DNA of 31,612 bases from DASUFI01 sp036274635 (GTDB lineage Bacteria > Planctomycetota > B15-G4), in assembly GCA_036274635.1 (NCBI GenBank), contig DASUFI010000181.1, forward strand, positions 1-31,612, given 5' to 3'. A program made the position numbers and the translations under genes. Numbering within the stretch: position 1 is the first letter of the stretch; each line of letters begins with the position of its first letter. Below are positions 16,685-24,593 of this stretch, piece after piece. The notes beneath the pieces were generated by a model, which was given only the letters and a program-made list of their open reading frames with translations, did no database searches and was not told the DNA's origin.

Positions 16685-18235
16685 ATGTTCACGAGCGCCG
16701 CCGCCCTGCTCGCGGCCGCGGTCCTGCTGCCAACGGCACGCGCGCAATGGGATCCGCAGGCTGCCCAGTGGGGCAAGTCCGATCCCGCTGACGTGCGCAT
16801 CATGACGTGGAACGTGCACGATGGCCTGTGCTCGACCAGCGCCAAGTCCGAGGGCGCCAACGACTGGACCGCCCTCGCCTGCACAATCGCCGCGCTGCAG
16901 CCCGATGTGCTCGTGCTGCAGGAGTGCGGCGACAATGCCGGCCACGGCACCGGCACGGGCGTGGACACGGTGGCCGATCTCGCGACCACGCTCGGCCTGC
17001 TCGTGCACGGCGGCTTCGACCCGTTCCACGGCGTGCCCGTGGGCGCGTGCGTGCAGACCTACGCGCCAGGCTTCGACCTGCCCTTCGCCTTCGCGAGCTT
17101 CTCGACCGACGGCTTCAACCGCAACGCGATCCTCTCGCGCTGGCCCTTCGCGGACCTCAATGGCGATGGCAAGGCCACCCTCTCCGACTTCAGCATGCTC
17201 CCGGACAAGTGGGTGGCCACCGCCGGCGGCGGAGGCATCCGCGGCTACGCGCTGGCCGAGATCGACCTGCCGGACGCCCTCTACGCGGGCGACCTCGTCG
17301 TCGGCGACAGCCATCTCAAGGCCGGCTCCGGCCAGGACGACCACCTGGCCCGCGTCATGGCCGCGCAGCGCATCGCCTACGTCATCGACCACCTCTTCAA
17401 CGGTGCCGGCTCCGGCGTACCCGACCCCGATGACGTGATCCAGGACACGCCGCCCGCCACCTCTCTCCTCGCGCCGGCCACGGCGGTGGTCAGCGCGGGC
17501 GACTGGAACGAGAACGAGGACACCGACGGCACCAAGGGGCCGGCGGAGTGGATCATCGCGGCGGAGATCCTGGGCGGCACCGATGGCACGGATCGCGACG
17601 GCTCGGACATGGCGCGCGACGAGGCGACGGACTGGTTCACCGGCAACCCCAGCTCGCTCGGTGGCACCAAGTACGACTACCTCGCGTGGCAGGACAGCAT
17701 CGCCACGCTGCGGCGCGCGGTCATCTTCAACTCGCAAACCATCCCGATCGGCAGCCAGCCGGTCGAGCTCTCCGCCTTTCCGGGCAGCTACACGCAGGTG
17801 TCCGGGCTGGCCTCGGACCACCGCCCGGTCTTCGTCGACCTCGAGCTGCCGCTCGCAGGCTGCCACGACGGACGCGATCTGGGCTTCGGCACGCCCGGCA
17901 CCGGCGGCCACGTGCCGCACGCCATGGTCTGCGGCCCGCTGATCAGCGGCCACCTCGTCACGTTCATGTTGCAGGACGCGCTGCCGCAGGCGGCGGTGGT
18001 GGCCGTCGCGGGCCTGGGTTCGGTCTCCGCACCCTATGCGGGCGGCACGCTGCTGCCTGCGCCCCGGCTGGTCGTCGCAGGACTCGTCACGGACCGGGAT
18101 GGCGCGCTCGCGCTGCGTGGCGTGGCCGGGGACGGCGGGCCCATGGATCTCTACGTGCAGTGGATCGTGCAGGACCCGGCGGCTGTTTCCGGCAAGGCGC
18201 TGAGCAACGCCCTGCGGGTGAGCTGGATGCCATGA
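16685..18235 (+). CDS. Secreted endonuclease/exonuclease/phosphatase (EEP) family enzyme with C-terminal module
   Basis: The product has 516 residues with a signal peptide (LLAAAVLLPTARA, then Q). The EEP/DNase I-like catalytic set is present in order: Asn43 in TWNVHDG, Glu80 in LQECGD, Asp208 and His210 in GDSHLKAG, Asp273 and Asn275 in GDWNEN, Asp378 and His379 in SDHRPV. Members cut phosphodiester or phosphomonoester bonds in nucleic acids, phosphoinositides or sphingolipids using a divalent metal; the substrate here is unknown. DLNGDGKATLSDF at about residue 158 is an EF-hand-like loop inserted in the domain. Residues 409-516 form a separate beta module that recurs at the ends of three other exported proteins in this window. 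Its stop overlaps a possible ATG at 18232. The next genes are two universal stress proteins on the same strand. Confidence 0.85.
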   Translation: MFTSAAALLAAAVLLPTARAQWDPQAAQWGKSDPADVRIMTWNVHDGLCSTSAKSEGANDWTALACTIAALQPDVLVLQECGDNAGHGTGTGVDTVADLATTLGLLVHGGFDPFHGVPVGACVQTYAPGFDLPFAFASFSTDGFNRNAILSRWPFADLNGDGKATLSDFSMLPDKWVATAGGGGIRGYALAEIDLPDALYAGDLVVGDSHLKAGSGQDDHLARVMAAQRIAYVIDHLFNGAGSGVPDPDDVIQDTPPATSLLAPATAVVSAGDWNENEDTDGTKGPAEWIIAAEILGGTDGTDRDGSDMARDEATDWFTGNPSSLGGTKYDYLAWQDSIATLRRAVIFNSQTIPIGSQPVELSAFPGSYTQVSGLASDHRPVFVDLELPLAGCHDGRDLGFGTPGTGGHVPHAMVCGPLISGHLVTFMLQDALPQAAVVAVAGLGSVSAPYAGGTLLPAPRLVVAGLVTDRDGALALRGVAGDGGPMDLYVQWIVQDPAAVSGKALSNALRVSWMP

Positions 18236-18282
18236 CGCACGGGCTGTCGGCGCGGGGGTGGCTCGTGGTTGAATCGGGGCGC

Positions 18283-18696
18283 ATGGCCGGCTTCCGCCGC
18301 ATCCTCGCCGCCGTGGACTTCTCTCCGCCGACCGCGGAAGTGATCGCGGCGGCCGGCGCGTTCGCGCGGGCGTGGCAGGCGCGGCTGGTGCTGCTGCACG
18401 TGCTGCCGCTGCGCGAGACGGCCATCGAGGCCGCGCAGGCGCAGCTCGACGCCAGCGTCCCGTCGGCGCTGGCCGATCTCGTCGACGAGCGGCGGGTCAC
18501 GCGCTCGCTGGCCGCGGAGCTGGCCATCGTCGAGGAGGCACGCAAGACGGGCGCAGACCTCATCGTGGTGGGCACGAGCGGGCGCACCGGGCTGTCGCAC
18601 ATCCGGCTGGGCAGCGTGGCCTCGCGCGTGGTCGAGCAGGCGCCCGTGCCGGTGCTCGCCGTGCGCGTGCCGCCCGCGACACGTCCGGCCGCCTGA
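18283..18696 (+). CDS. Universal stress protein (UspA family)
   Basis: The start at 18283 gives 137 residues and places the first beta strand (FRRILAAVDFS) directly after the N-terminus, as usual. An ATG at 18232, coupled to the upstream stop, would add 17 residues without homology. The nucleotide-binding motif G-x2-G-x9-G-S is intact near the end (GTSGRTGLSHIRLGS), followed by the closing strand VPVLAVRV, so it should bind ATP. UspA-fold cytoplasmic proteins help cells withstand starvation, oxidants and other stress, often as dimers. It has no signal peptide. Thirteen bases separate it from a second family member, with which it presumably forms an operon. Confidence 0.85.
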   Translation: MAGFRRILAAVDFSPPTAEVIAAAGAFARAWQARLVLLHVLPLRETAIEAAQAQLDASVPSALADLVDERRVTRSLAAELAIVEEARKTGADLIVVGTSGRTGLSHIRLGSVASRVVEQAPVPVLAVRVPPATRPAA

Positions 18697-18709
18697 GAAG
18701 GGAGCGAGC

Positions 18710-19156
18710 ATGGTTCAGTTCAAGCGCATCCTGTGCCCGGTGGACTTCAGCGAGCACAGCCAGGCCGCGCTGGCGCAGGCCGCGGACGTCGCGCGCAAGT
18801 TCGGCGCAGAGCTGACGCTGCTGCACGTCGTGGAGCCCATCCTCTATCCGGTGGCCTACGGGCTGCCGCCGGTCTCGCCCGTGGACTACGAGTCCGTCGC
18901 GCGTGAGTCGGCCGCCAAGGCGCTCGAGCGGCTGGCGGCCGGGCTCACGGGCCTCAAGCCGCTCACGCGCATCGAGGCGGGGGCGGCCAGCCAGCGCATC
19001 AGCGAGCTGGCCAAGGCCGAGGCCTTCGACCTCATCGTGCTGGCCACGCATGGCTACACCGGCCTCAAGCACGTGCTGCTGGGCAGCACGGCCGAGCGCG
19101 TCGTGCGCCTCGCGCCGTGCGCGGTGCTCGTGGTGAAGGTGGCCCCGTCGCGCTAG
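18710..19156 (+). CDS. Universal stress protein (UspA family), second copy
   Basis: The product has 148 residues, starting at the ATG after AGGGAG. It begins FKRILCPVDFSEHS and ends APCAVLVVKV, both typical of the family. The binding loop reads ATHGYTGLKHVLLGS, so the first Gly of the G-x2-G-x9-G-S motif is Ala. Nucleotide binding is still likely, because the second Gly and the GS pair remain. It is only distantly similar to the preceding copy, suggesting different roles or heterodimers rather than a recent duplication. It is cytoplasmic, in an operon with the preceding gene. Confidence 0.9.
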   Translation: MVQFKRILCPVDFSEHSQAALAQAADVARKFGAELTLLHVVEPILYPVAYGLPPVSPVDYESVARESAAKALERLAAGLTGLKPLTRIEAGAASQRISELAKAEAFDLIVLATHGYTGLKHVLLGSTAERVVRLAPCAVLVVKVAPSR

Positions 19157-19159
19157 CGG

Positions 19160-19177
19160 CGCTCGCCGGGTCGAGCG
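19160..19177. terminator. Hairpin between convergent genes
   Basis: CGCTCG (19160-19165) and CGAGCG (19172-19177) pair perfectly around CCGGGT, in the 31-base gap between the convergent stress-protein and protease genes. It could end transcription from both sides, but lacks T-runs. Confidence 0.4.
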
Positions 19178-19187
19178 ACCAGCCCGC

Positions 19188-21548
19188 TCACTGGATGCTC
19201 AGCTCCTCGGGCACCGACCACAGCCGCTTGGCGCCCCACACCGACGCGGGGTCGCGCTGCGTGAACTGCGACCACAGGCTGACGCCCGAGAGTACCGCGC
19301 TGCTCGGCAGCGTGATGGGCAAGGCCACGTGGCCCCTGAGTCCCAGGTTGAAGCCGGCCAGGACGGTGAACGGCGCGACCAGGTTGAAGTCGCTGACACC
19401 GTCGACGCAGCCCAGCGAGATGACCCAGAACGCGTCCTTTCCCGGCAGCCCGAAGACGTCGAGCGTGAGGCTGCCGCCCACGGGCGGGTCGGTGTCGCTG
19501 AGGCGTCCGAGCACCACCAGCCGGCGCGCGGCGTCGTAGACCTGGATCTTGCCGCTGCCGAAGTGGATGTCCTTGCCCGGGGCCCCCAGGTCCTGGGCCG
19601 TGAGCTCGAGCGCCGCCGCGAGGTGGCGCGGCTCGGCCGCCGGCTGGCTGTCGAGGAGCAGGCACAGCGCGCCGCCGACGTGCGGCGTGGCGGCCGACGT
19701 GCCGCCGAACAGCGCGTAGCCCGAGCCCATGGTCGTCGTCACGATGTTCGTGGTGTAGGCCACCACGTCCGGCTTGAGCAGCCCCGGCAGCCCGCCGAAG
19801 AAGCCGCCGTAGGGATAGTCCCAGTACGTGTGCAGCTGCGACCACGGGTAGCCGGGATCGTAGAGAACCATGTTCTCCCACGCCGCCGGACCGACGCCGC
19901 CGGCGAGGTACAGCGCGTCGCCCGGCAGCTCGATGCCGCCGCAGCCGAGCACCGAGCTGCGCCCGCCCTCCACCAGGTCCGGATGATCGAAGGGCGACGG
20001 GCAGTTGCCGGGCGTCGCGATGTTGAACGGCACCGGGTAGCTGGCCAGCTGCTGGCCCTGGTTGCCGATGGAGTTGCTGTGCGTGATGCCGGCCGCCAGC
20101 TCCACGTCGCACAGCTGCCGGAACATGTGGTAGTCCGGCTTGGGCGAGCTGATCCACTTGTAGCTGAAGCTGGACGTGACGCAGTCCACGCCCTGCTGCA
20201 GGCAGTACTGCTGCGCGGCCCAGTACTGCGCGTCGCTGAGCACCTCGCAGACCAGCAGCGTGGCGCCGGGCGCCATGCCGGTGAGCTTCACGCCGCCCGA
20301 GCCGTCGCCGCACACGATGCCGGCGGTCTCGGTGCCGTGCGGGTCGCTCGAGGTGACGTCCGCGCCGTCGTTCACGAAGTCCCAGCCGTGCAGGTCGTCG
20401 ATGAAGCCGTTGCCGTCGTCGTCCACGCCATTGCCCGGCACCTCGCCGGGGTTGACCCAGATGCGGTGCACCAGGTCGGGGTGGGTGATCCACGTGCCGC
20501 TGTCGATGGTGCCGATGAGCACGCCGCCGCCGTCGATGCCCATGTGCCACAGCTGGGGCGCCTGCAGGCTCGCGAGGTTGGGCTCCGGCGCGGGCGGCGG
20601 CGGGACGCCCACGCCGGGCCCGATCTCGATGTTGTCGAAGGCGAATCCGTCGGTGGGGATGCCGAAGTTGTCCTTCCACTGGAAGCGCACGCGGAAGTCC
20701 GGCCCGTAGCTGAGGCCCGCGCCCGCCACCACCTCGTCGAGCTGGACGTAGCGGGTCACGTAGGCCGGCGGGCCACCGTTGAGCGACAGCGCTTCCACCC
20801 ACGTGACGCCGTCGTCCGAGACGAAGACGCCGTCCTCGGGGTCGTCCTCGTCGGCGAACTCCTTGTGGTCGAAGCGCAGGCCCACGTCGCTCTGGCCGGT
20901 GAGGTCGAGGCTCACGGTCACGCTGGCGGTGCTGTCCACGGCGTCGATGGCGCTGTCCAGCTCGAGGTGGTAGCCGCCGATCGGGCCGTCCGTGGACGTG
21001 ACCTTGGCCTCGCCCGCGCCCGTCGATGCCACGGTCCAGGACGGCTGCAGCACGCCGGACTCGAAGTCGTCGGCGAAGGGGTAGGTGCCGGTGGAGCGCG
21101 GCGCATCCTCGTAGGCCTGGGCGCCGTGATTCACGATCAGGCGGATGCGGTCCACGCCCGGCAGCGCGGCCAGCTCGTCGATGACCGCGGGCTCGGCCTC
21201 GAAAACGGCGGCGTTGCCCATCCACAGCTCGCTCACCGCGCCCGCCTGGCCGGCCGCCTGCGCGGCGTCCAGCACCGCGCGCACGTCGCGCTGGCTGGCG
21301 GCCGCGTGCTCCTGCAGCGCCTGCGTCAGCGCGGCGCGGCGCGCGCGGCGCTGCAGCCCGGCCGCGAGGCGCTCGAGCTCGGAGCCCGACAGCTGGTCGG
21401 CCATGACCACGTAGGCCGGCAGGCGCGCGCCCGGCGCGGCGGCGGCCATGGCCGCGCGCAGCTCGGGCGAGACGACGTCCTGACCGGCCGCGGCGGCCGA
21501 GAGGAACAGAACGAGCACGAGGATCCACACGAGTGCCGGGCGCACCAT
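19188..21548 (-). CDS. Subtilisin-family (S8) protease with inserted beta domain
   Basis: The product has 786 residues. The order is signal peptide (LVLVLFLSAAAAG, then Q), a propeptide region (about 25-150, ELRAAMAAAAPGARLPAYVVM ... LPGVDRIRLIV, I9-like), an extra beta domain (about 165-315, from FADDFESG to FAFDNIEIG), the S8 catalytic domain, and a C-terminal module (about 686-786). The triad is Asp349 (TIDSGTW), His404 (DPHGTETAG) and Ser618 (GGTSAATPH); the oxyanion Asn lies in SIGNQG. The extra domain resembles MAM/jelly-roll type exosite domains and is absent from the neighbouring paralog. Many cysteines near the active site suggest disulfides. The protein should be exported and cleave external proteins. 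It lies 90 bases downstream of its paralog on the same strand. No clear Shine-Dalgarno sequence precedes the start. Confidence 0.88.
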   Translation of the reverse strand: MVRPALVWILVLVLFLSAAAAGQDVVSPELRAAMAAAAPGARLPAYVVMADQLSGSELERLAAGLQRRARRAALTQALQEHAAASQRDVRAVLDAAQAAGQAGAVSELWMGNAAVFEAEPAVIDELAALPGVDRIRLIVNHGAQAYEDAPRSTGTYPFADDFESGVLQPSWTVASTGAGEAKVTSTDGPIGGYHLELDSAIDAVDSTASVTVSLDLTGQSDVGLRFDHKEFADEDDPEDGVFVSDDGVTWVEALSLNGGPPAYVTRYVQLDEVVAGAGLSYGPDFRVRFQWKDNFGIPTDGFAFDNIEIGPGVGVPPPPAPEPNLASLQAPQLWHMGIDGGGVLIGTIDSGTWITHPDLVHRIWVNPGEVPGNGVDDDGNGFIDDLHGWDFVNDGADVTSSDPHGTETAGIVCGDGSGGVKLTGMAPGATLLVCEVLSDAQYWAAQQYCLQQGVDCVTSSFSYKWISSPKPDYHMFRQLCDVELAAGITHSNSIGNQGQQLASYPVPFNIATPGNCPSPFDHPDLVEGGRSSVLGCGGIELPGDALYLAGGVGPAAWENMVLYDPGYPWSQLHTYWDYPYGGFFGGLPGLLKPDVVAYTTNIVTTTMGSGYALFGGTSAATPHVGGALCLLLDSQPAAEPRHLAAALELTAQDLGAPGKDIHFGSGKIQVYDAARRLVVLGRLSDTDPPVGGSLTLDVFGLPGKDAFWVISLGCVDGVSDFNLVAPFTVLAGFNLGLRGHVALPITLPSSAVLSGVSLWSQFTQRDPASVWGAKRLWSVPEELSIQ

Positions 21549-21638
21549 GCCGAGGATTGCCTGAGACGAAAGGTGGCGCCCGGAAGAGGGCGCGAAGTCG
21601 GCCGGAGTCTACACCCGATGACCGCCCGCGTCGGCGGC

Positions 21639-23534
21639 TCAGGGAGCGACGGTGATGCTCTCCGGCACCGAAAGCAGCGGCCCGGGACCCCAGCCCGGCA
21701 GGTGGTTCTGCGCCCCGAACTGGAACCAGGCCGTCGCGCCCACCAGCGTCGCGTCGTTGGGCACCACGGCGGGCACCGCCAGGTGGCCGGTCGCATCCAG
21801 CGGCATCACGCCGAAGAAGAAGAAGGGCTGGTCCAGGTTCCAGTCCGTCGCGTCGTCATGGATGCCCGCGCCGATGAAGGCGTAGACGACCTCGCTCGGT
21901 GGGCCGAAGACGTCCAGGGTCACGGGATCGCCGAGGCCCGGGGTCTGTGTGTCGAAGCGACCCACGACGAGCAGCCGCCGCGCCGCGACCGCGCAGCGGA
22001 TCTTGCCCGTGCCGTAGATGTTGTCCTTGCCCGGCGTGCCCATGTCGGACGCCGTGAGCTCGAGCGCCGCCGCGATGTGCCGCGGCTCGGCCTGCGGCTG
22101 GGCCTGGCGCATCAGGCACAGCGCGCCGCCGAGGTGCGGCGTGGCCGCCGACGTCCCGCCGAACAGCGTGTAGGTCGCAGTGGGGTAGGTGGTCTGCACA
22201 TCGGTGTAGGTCATGACGTCGGGCTTGAGCAGGCCCGGGCCCGCGCCCGCGAAGCCGCCCTTCGGGTAGTCCCAGTAGGCCGGGTTCTGGGTCCACGGGT
22301 ACGACGCGTCGTACTGGAGGATGTCGTCCCAAGCCGCCGGGCCCTTCCCGGAGCCGATGTAGAGCGTGTCGCCCGGCAGGTCGAGGCCGCCGCAGCCCAT
22401 GACCGAGCTGCGCCCGCCCGACACCTCGTCCGGATGCGCGAAGGGCGTCGGGCAGTTGCCCGGCGTCGCGATGTTGAACGGGATCGGGTAATTGACGGTG
22501 TCCGTGCCCTGGTTGCCGATCGAGTTGGAGTGGATGATCCCCGCCGCCAGCTCCATGTCGCAGATCTGCCGGTCCATGTGGTAGTCGGGCTTGGGACTGA
22601 AGATCCACTTGAAGCTGTTGCTCGACGTGACCACGTCCACGCCCACGAGCAGCGCGTACTGCTGGCACAGCCAGTAGTTCTGCTCGTTGCTCATCTGGCA
22701 CACGACCATGGTCACGCCCGGCGCCATGCCGGTCTGCTTCACGCCGCTGCTGCCGTCGCCGCAGACGATGCCGGCCGTCTCCGTGCCGTGCGGGTCCGAG
22801 CCGGTGACGTCGTTGTTGTTGCTGACGAAGTCCCAGCCGTGGACGTCGTCGATGTAGCCGTTGCCGTCGTCGTCCACGCCGTTGGCCGGGATCTCGCCGG
22901 GGTTGTTCCAGATGCGGTTCACGAGGTCCGGGTGCGAGATCCACGTGCCGGTGTCGACGTTCGCGATCATGACGCCGGCGCCGGTGACGCCCATGTGCCA
23001 CAGCGAGGGCGCCTGCAGCGCGACGAGGTTGGGCTCGGGGGTCAGGGCGGTGGCGCTGGACGAGCCGGCCGGGAGCGGAGCGGCCGCGCCGCTGGCGCCG
23101 GTGTCCTCGGTGGCCGCGAGGTCCACGGGCGACTGGCGCTGCATGCGGTCAACCCCCGGCAGCGCGGCGAGCGCCGTCAGCACCTCGGGCTTCGCCTCGA
23201 AGACGACGCCGTTGCCCATCCACAGGACCTGCACGGCGGCCGCGTCGCCGCGGGCGACCGCGCCATCGAGCAGCGCGCGCACGCCGGCCTGGCTCTCCGC
23301 CGCGTGCTGCTCGAGCACCGCCGTCACCGCCGCGCGCAGGGGGCGGCCGTGCAGGCCGCGCGTCGCGTCCTGCACCTGCTGCAGCGTGAGCTGGTCGCGC
23401 ATGACGAGGTAGGCCGGCACGCGCGCGCCGGGCGCGGCGGCGGCCATGGCCTCGCGCAGCTCGGGCGCGAGCACGTCCTGCGCGGCGGCGAGGGGAACGA
23501 GGGCCAGCAGGGACAGCAGGGTGGCGCGCAGCAT
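21639..23534 (-). CDS. Subtilisin-family (S8) protease, compact paralog
   Basis: The product has 631 residues, starting after GGAGAG on the minus strand. The signal peptide (LLSLLALVPLAAA, then Q) is followed by the same propeptide pattern as its neighbour (ELREAMAAAAPGARVPAYLVM). A short Ala/Ser/Pro-rich linker then takes the place of the neighbour's inserted domain. Catalytic residues are Asp194 (NVDTGTW), His249 (DPHGTETAG) and Ser462 (GGTSAATPH), with Asn341 in SIGNQG as oxyanion residue. NGVDDDGNGYIDD is a likely calcium loop. Residues about 531-630 form the C-terminal module shared with other exported proteins here. The catalytic domains of the two proteases are very similar throughout, so the pair arose by tandem duplication. 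The product is predicted to be exported; the target is unknown. Confidence 0.9.
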   Translation of the reverse strand: MLRATLLSLLALVPLAAAQDVLAPELREAMAAAAPGARVPAYLVMRDQLTLQQVQDATRGLHGRPLRAAVTAVLEQHAAESQAGVRALLDGAVARGDAAAVQVLWMGNGVVFEAKPEVLTALAALPGVDRMQRQSPVDLAATEDTGASGAAAPLPAGSSSATALTPEPNLVALQAPSLWHMGVTGAGVMIANVDTGTWISHPDLVNRIWNNPGEIPANGVDDDGNGYIDDVHGWDFVSNNNDVTGSDPHGTETAGIVCGDGSSGVKQTGMAPGVTMVVCQMSNEQNYWLCQQYALLVGVDVVTSSNSFKWIFSPKPDYHMDRQICDMELAAGIIHSNSIGNQGTDTVNYPIPFNIATPGNCPTPFAHPDEVSGGRSSVMGCGGLDLPGDTLYIGSGKGPAAWDDILQYDASYPWTQNPAYWDYPKGGFAGAGPGLLKPDVMTYTDVQTTYPTATYTLFGGTSAATPHLGGALCLMRQAQPQAEPRHIAAALELTASDMGTPGKDNIYGTGKIRCAVAARRLLVVGRFDTQTPGLGDPVTLDVFGPPSEVVYAFIGAGIHDDATDWNLDQPFFFFGVMPLDATGHLAVPAVVPNDATLVGATAWFQFGAQNHLPGWGPGPLLSVPESITVAP

Positions 23535-23698
23535 GGACCAGCTCTCCGGCGACGGGGTGGTTCGGTCACGTGTCCGTGCTCCGCAACCCGTGCTTCGCGG
23601 TCCCGTGTGCCAGGCGGCACCAGACGCGCAGCGACTCGGGCGTGCCCAGCGGCGGCACGGACCGCGACAGCCTACCCCGAACTTCCAGTTCCCGGGGG

Positions 23699-23713
23699 GG
23701 CCCCGCGGGGGCC
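23699..23713 (-). terminator. GC hairpin downstream of the thioredoxin-like gene
   Basis: GGCCCC (23699-23704) pairs with GGGGCC (23708-23713) around GCG, just past the minus-strand stop. A second small hairpin (GAACT/AGTTC, 23679-23691) follows. Both could help end the two-gene minus-strand operon. The rest of 23535-23717 shows nothing recognisable. Confidence 0.35.
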
Positions 23714-23717
23714 GCGC

Positions 23718-24116
23718 TCAGCGCCGCTCCGCGCGCGTCAGCTCCTGCAGAGTCTGCTCGAAACGCCCCGGATCCACCGCCCCGTGCCCGCCGCCGAGGT
23801 AGTTGCCCTCGGCGTCCGTGAACATCACGAAGGGCAGCATCGTCGCGTCGGAGAGGTGCTGCATGCCGAGGTCCAGCACTTGCGGCTCGGGATCGTCCGC
23901 GTCGGCGGCGAGGCCCACGAAGTGCTTGCGCAGCAGCTCCGCGATGCGCGGACGGGGCACGACGGCCTGCACGAGGGCGCGGCAGTTGCCGCACAGCTCG
24001 CGGCCCATCTCGATGAAGACAAGCTTGCCCTCACGGCGCGCGGCGGCGAGCGCATCGTCCCAGCGCACGTGCCAGTCGAGCGTGCCGCGGTCATCGAAGT
24101 GCGGGTGGCGGGCCAT
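23718..24116 (-). CDS. Thioredoxin-like protein with CGNC motif
   Basis: The product has 132 residues; the start at 24116 follows GGAGAG. It lacks a signal peptide. The pattern DDALAAARREGKLVFIEMG-ELCGNC-RALVQ, with Cys42 and Cys45, matches thioredoxin-like domains of the Thioredoxin_7/DUF255 kind. The later MLPFVMFTDAEGNYLGG supplies the cis-Pro strand and turn. Such proteins reduce or isomerise disulfides or act as redox chaperones; the CGNC active site differs from the CGPC of classical thioredoxin. It lies 14 bases after the dehydratase gene on the minus strand and is presumably co-transcribed. A functional link between the two is not obvious. Confidence 0.8.
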   Translation of the reverse strand: MARHPHFDDRGTLDWHVRWDDALAAARREGKLVFIEMGRELCGNCRALVQAVVPRPRIAELLRKHFVGLAADADDPEPQVLDLGMQHLSDATMLPFVMFTDAEGNYLGGGHGAVDPGRFEQTLQELTRAERR

Positions 24117-24130
24117 GGCGCTCTCCAGGT

Positions 24131-24472
24131 TCAGCCCGCCGAGCGCACCGCGGGCAGGCGGTCGATCTTGGCCGCGAGGATGAAATCGGCCTCGCAGAGG
24201 CCGTCGATGGTGTGGGTCCACAGCGTCACCACCACGCGTCCCCAGCCCAGCTCGAGGTCGGGGTGGTGAGCCTGGCGCTCGGCCTCGGCCCCGATGGCAT
24301 TCACGCAGGCCAGGGCGCTGCGGAAGTCGGGGAAGCGCAGCTCGCGCCGCAGATGGTGGCCCCCCTCGACCGCCCAGTCCGGAACCTCCAGGGCCAGCGC
24401 CGCGATGCGTGCGGGCGGCAACGGCGGCACATCCCCGCGGCAGGGCTCGCATGTGCGGTCGGCCAGACTCAT
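24131..24472 (-). CDS. phhB: Pterin-4a-carbinolamine dehydratase
   Basis: The start at 24472 gives 113 residues, the normal family length; an upstream ATG at 24496 adds eight unrelated residues. The active-site signature E-x3-H-H-P followed by W, then H, then D is intact (Glu65, His69, His70, Pro71, Trp77, His87, Asp96, in ERQAHHPDLELGW and THTIDGLCEADF). The enzyme dehydrates 4a-hydroxytetrahydropterin, recycling the cofactor used by aromatic amino acid hydroxylases. No hydroxylase gene is present in the window, and in many bacteria the gene stands apart from one. It is cytoplasmic and first in a two-gene minus-strand operon. No Shine-Dalgarno sequence is visible. The symbol is given by family membership only. 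Confidence 0.88.
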   Translation of the reverse strand: MSLADRTCEPCRGDVPPLPPARIAALALEVPDWAVEGGHHLRRELRFPDFRSALACVNAIGAEAERQAHHPDLELGWGRVVVTLWTHTIDGLCEADFILAAKIDRLPAVRSAG

Positions 24473-24513
24473 CGGGGCGGGAGGATAGCACCGCATCCTC
24501 GGCAGAAGCCGGG

Positions 24514-24542
24514 CCGACGTTCCGGGGCATCGTCGCTATACT
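24514..24542 (+). promoter_or_regulatory. Sigma-70-like promoter of the FG-GAP gene
   Basis: TATACT (24537-24542) matches the -10 consensus at five of six positions in an otherwise GC-rich region. CCGACG (24514-24519) stands 17 bases upstream and matches GAC of the -35 box. Transcription would start near 24549, leaving a leader of about 45 bases with AGGT (24581-24584) before the GTG start. Confidence 0.5.
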
Positions 24543-24593
24543 GCGGCTTCGCACGTCCGGGATCGGGGGCAACGGACGCGAGGTCATCGGGAC

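Noticed and set aside
19329..24269. A plus-strand open frame of more than 1600 codons opposite the proteases
   Set aside because: It lies antisense to two complete subtilases with intact catalytic motifs and is Arg/Ala/Val-rich without domain pattern. Long stop-free antisense frames are expected at this GC content.
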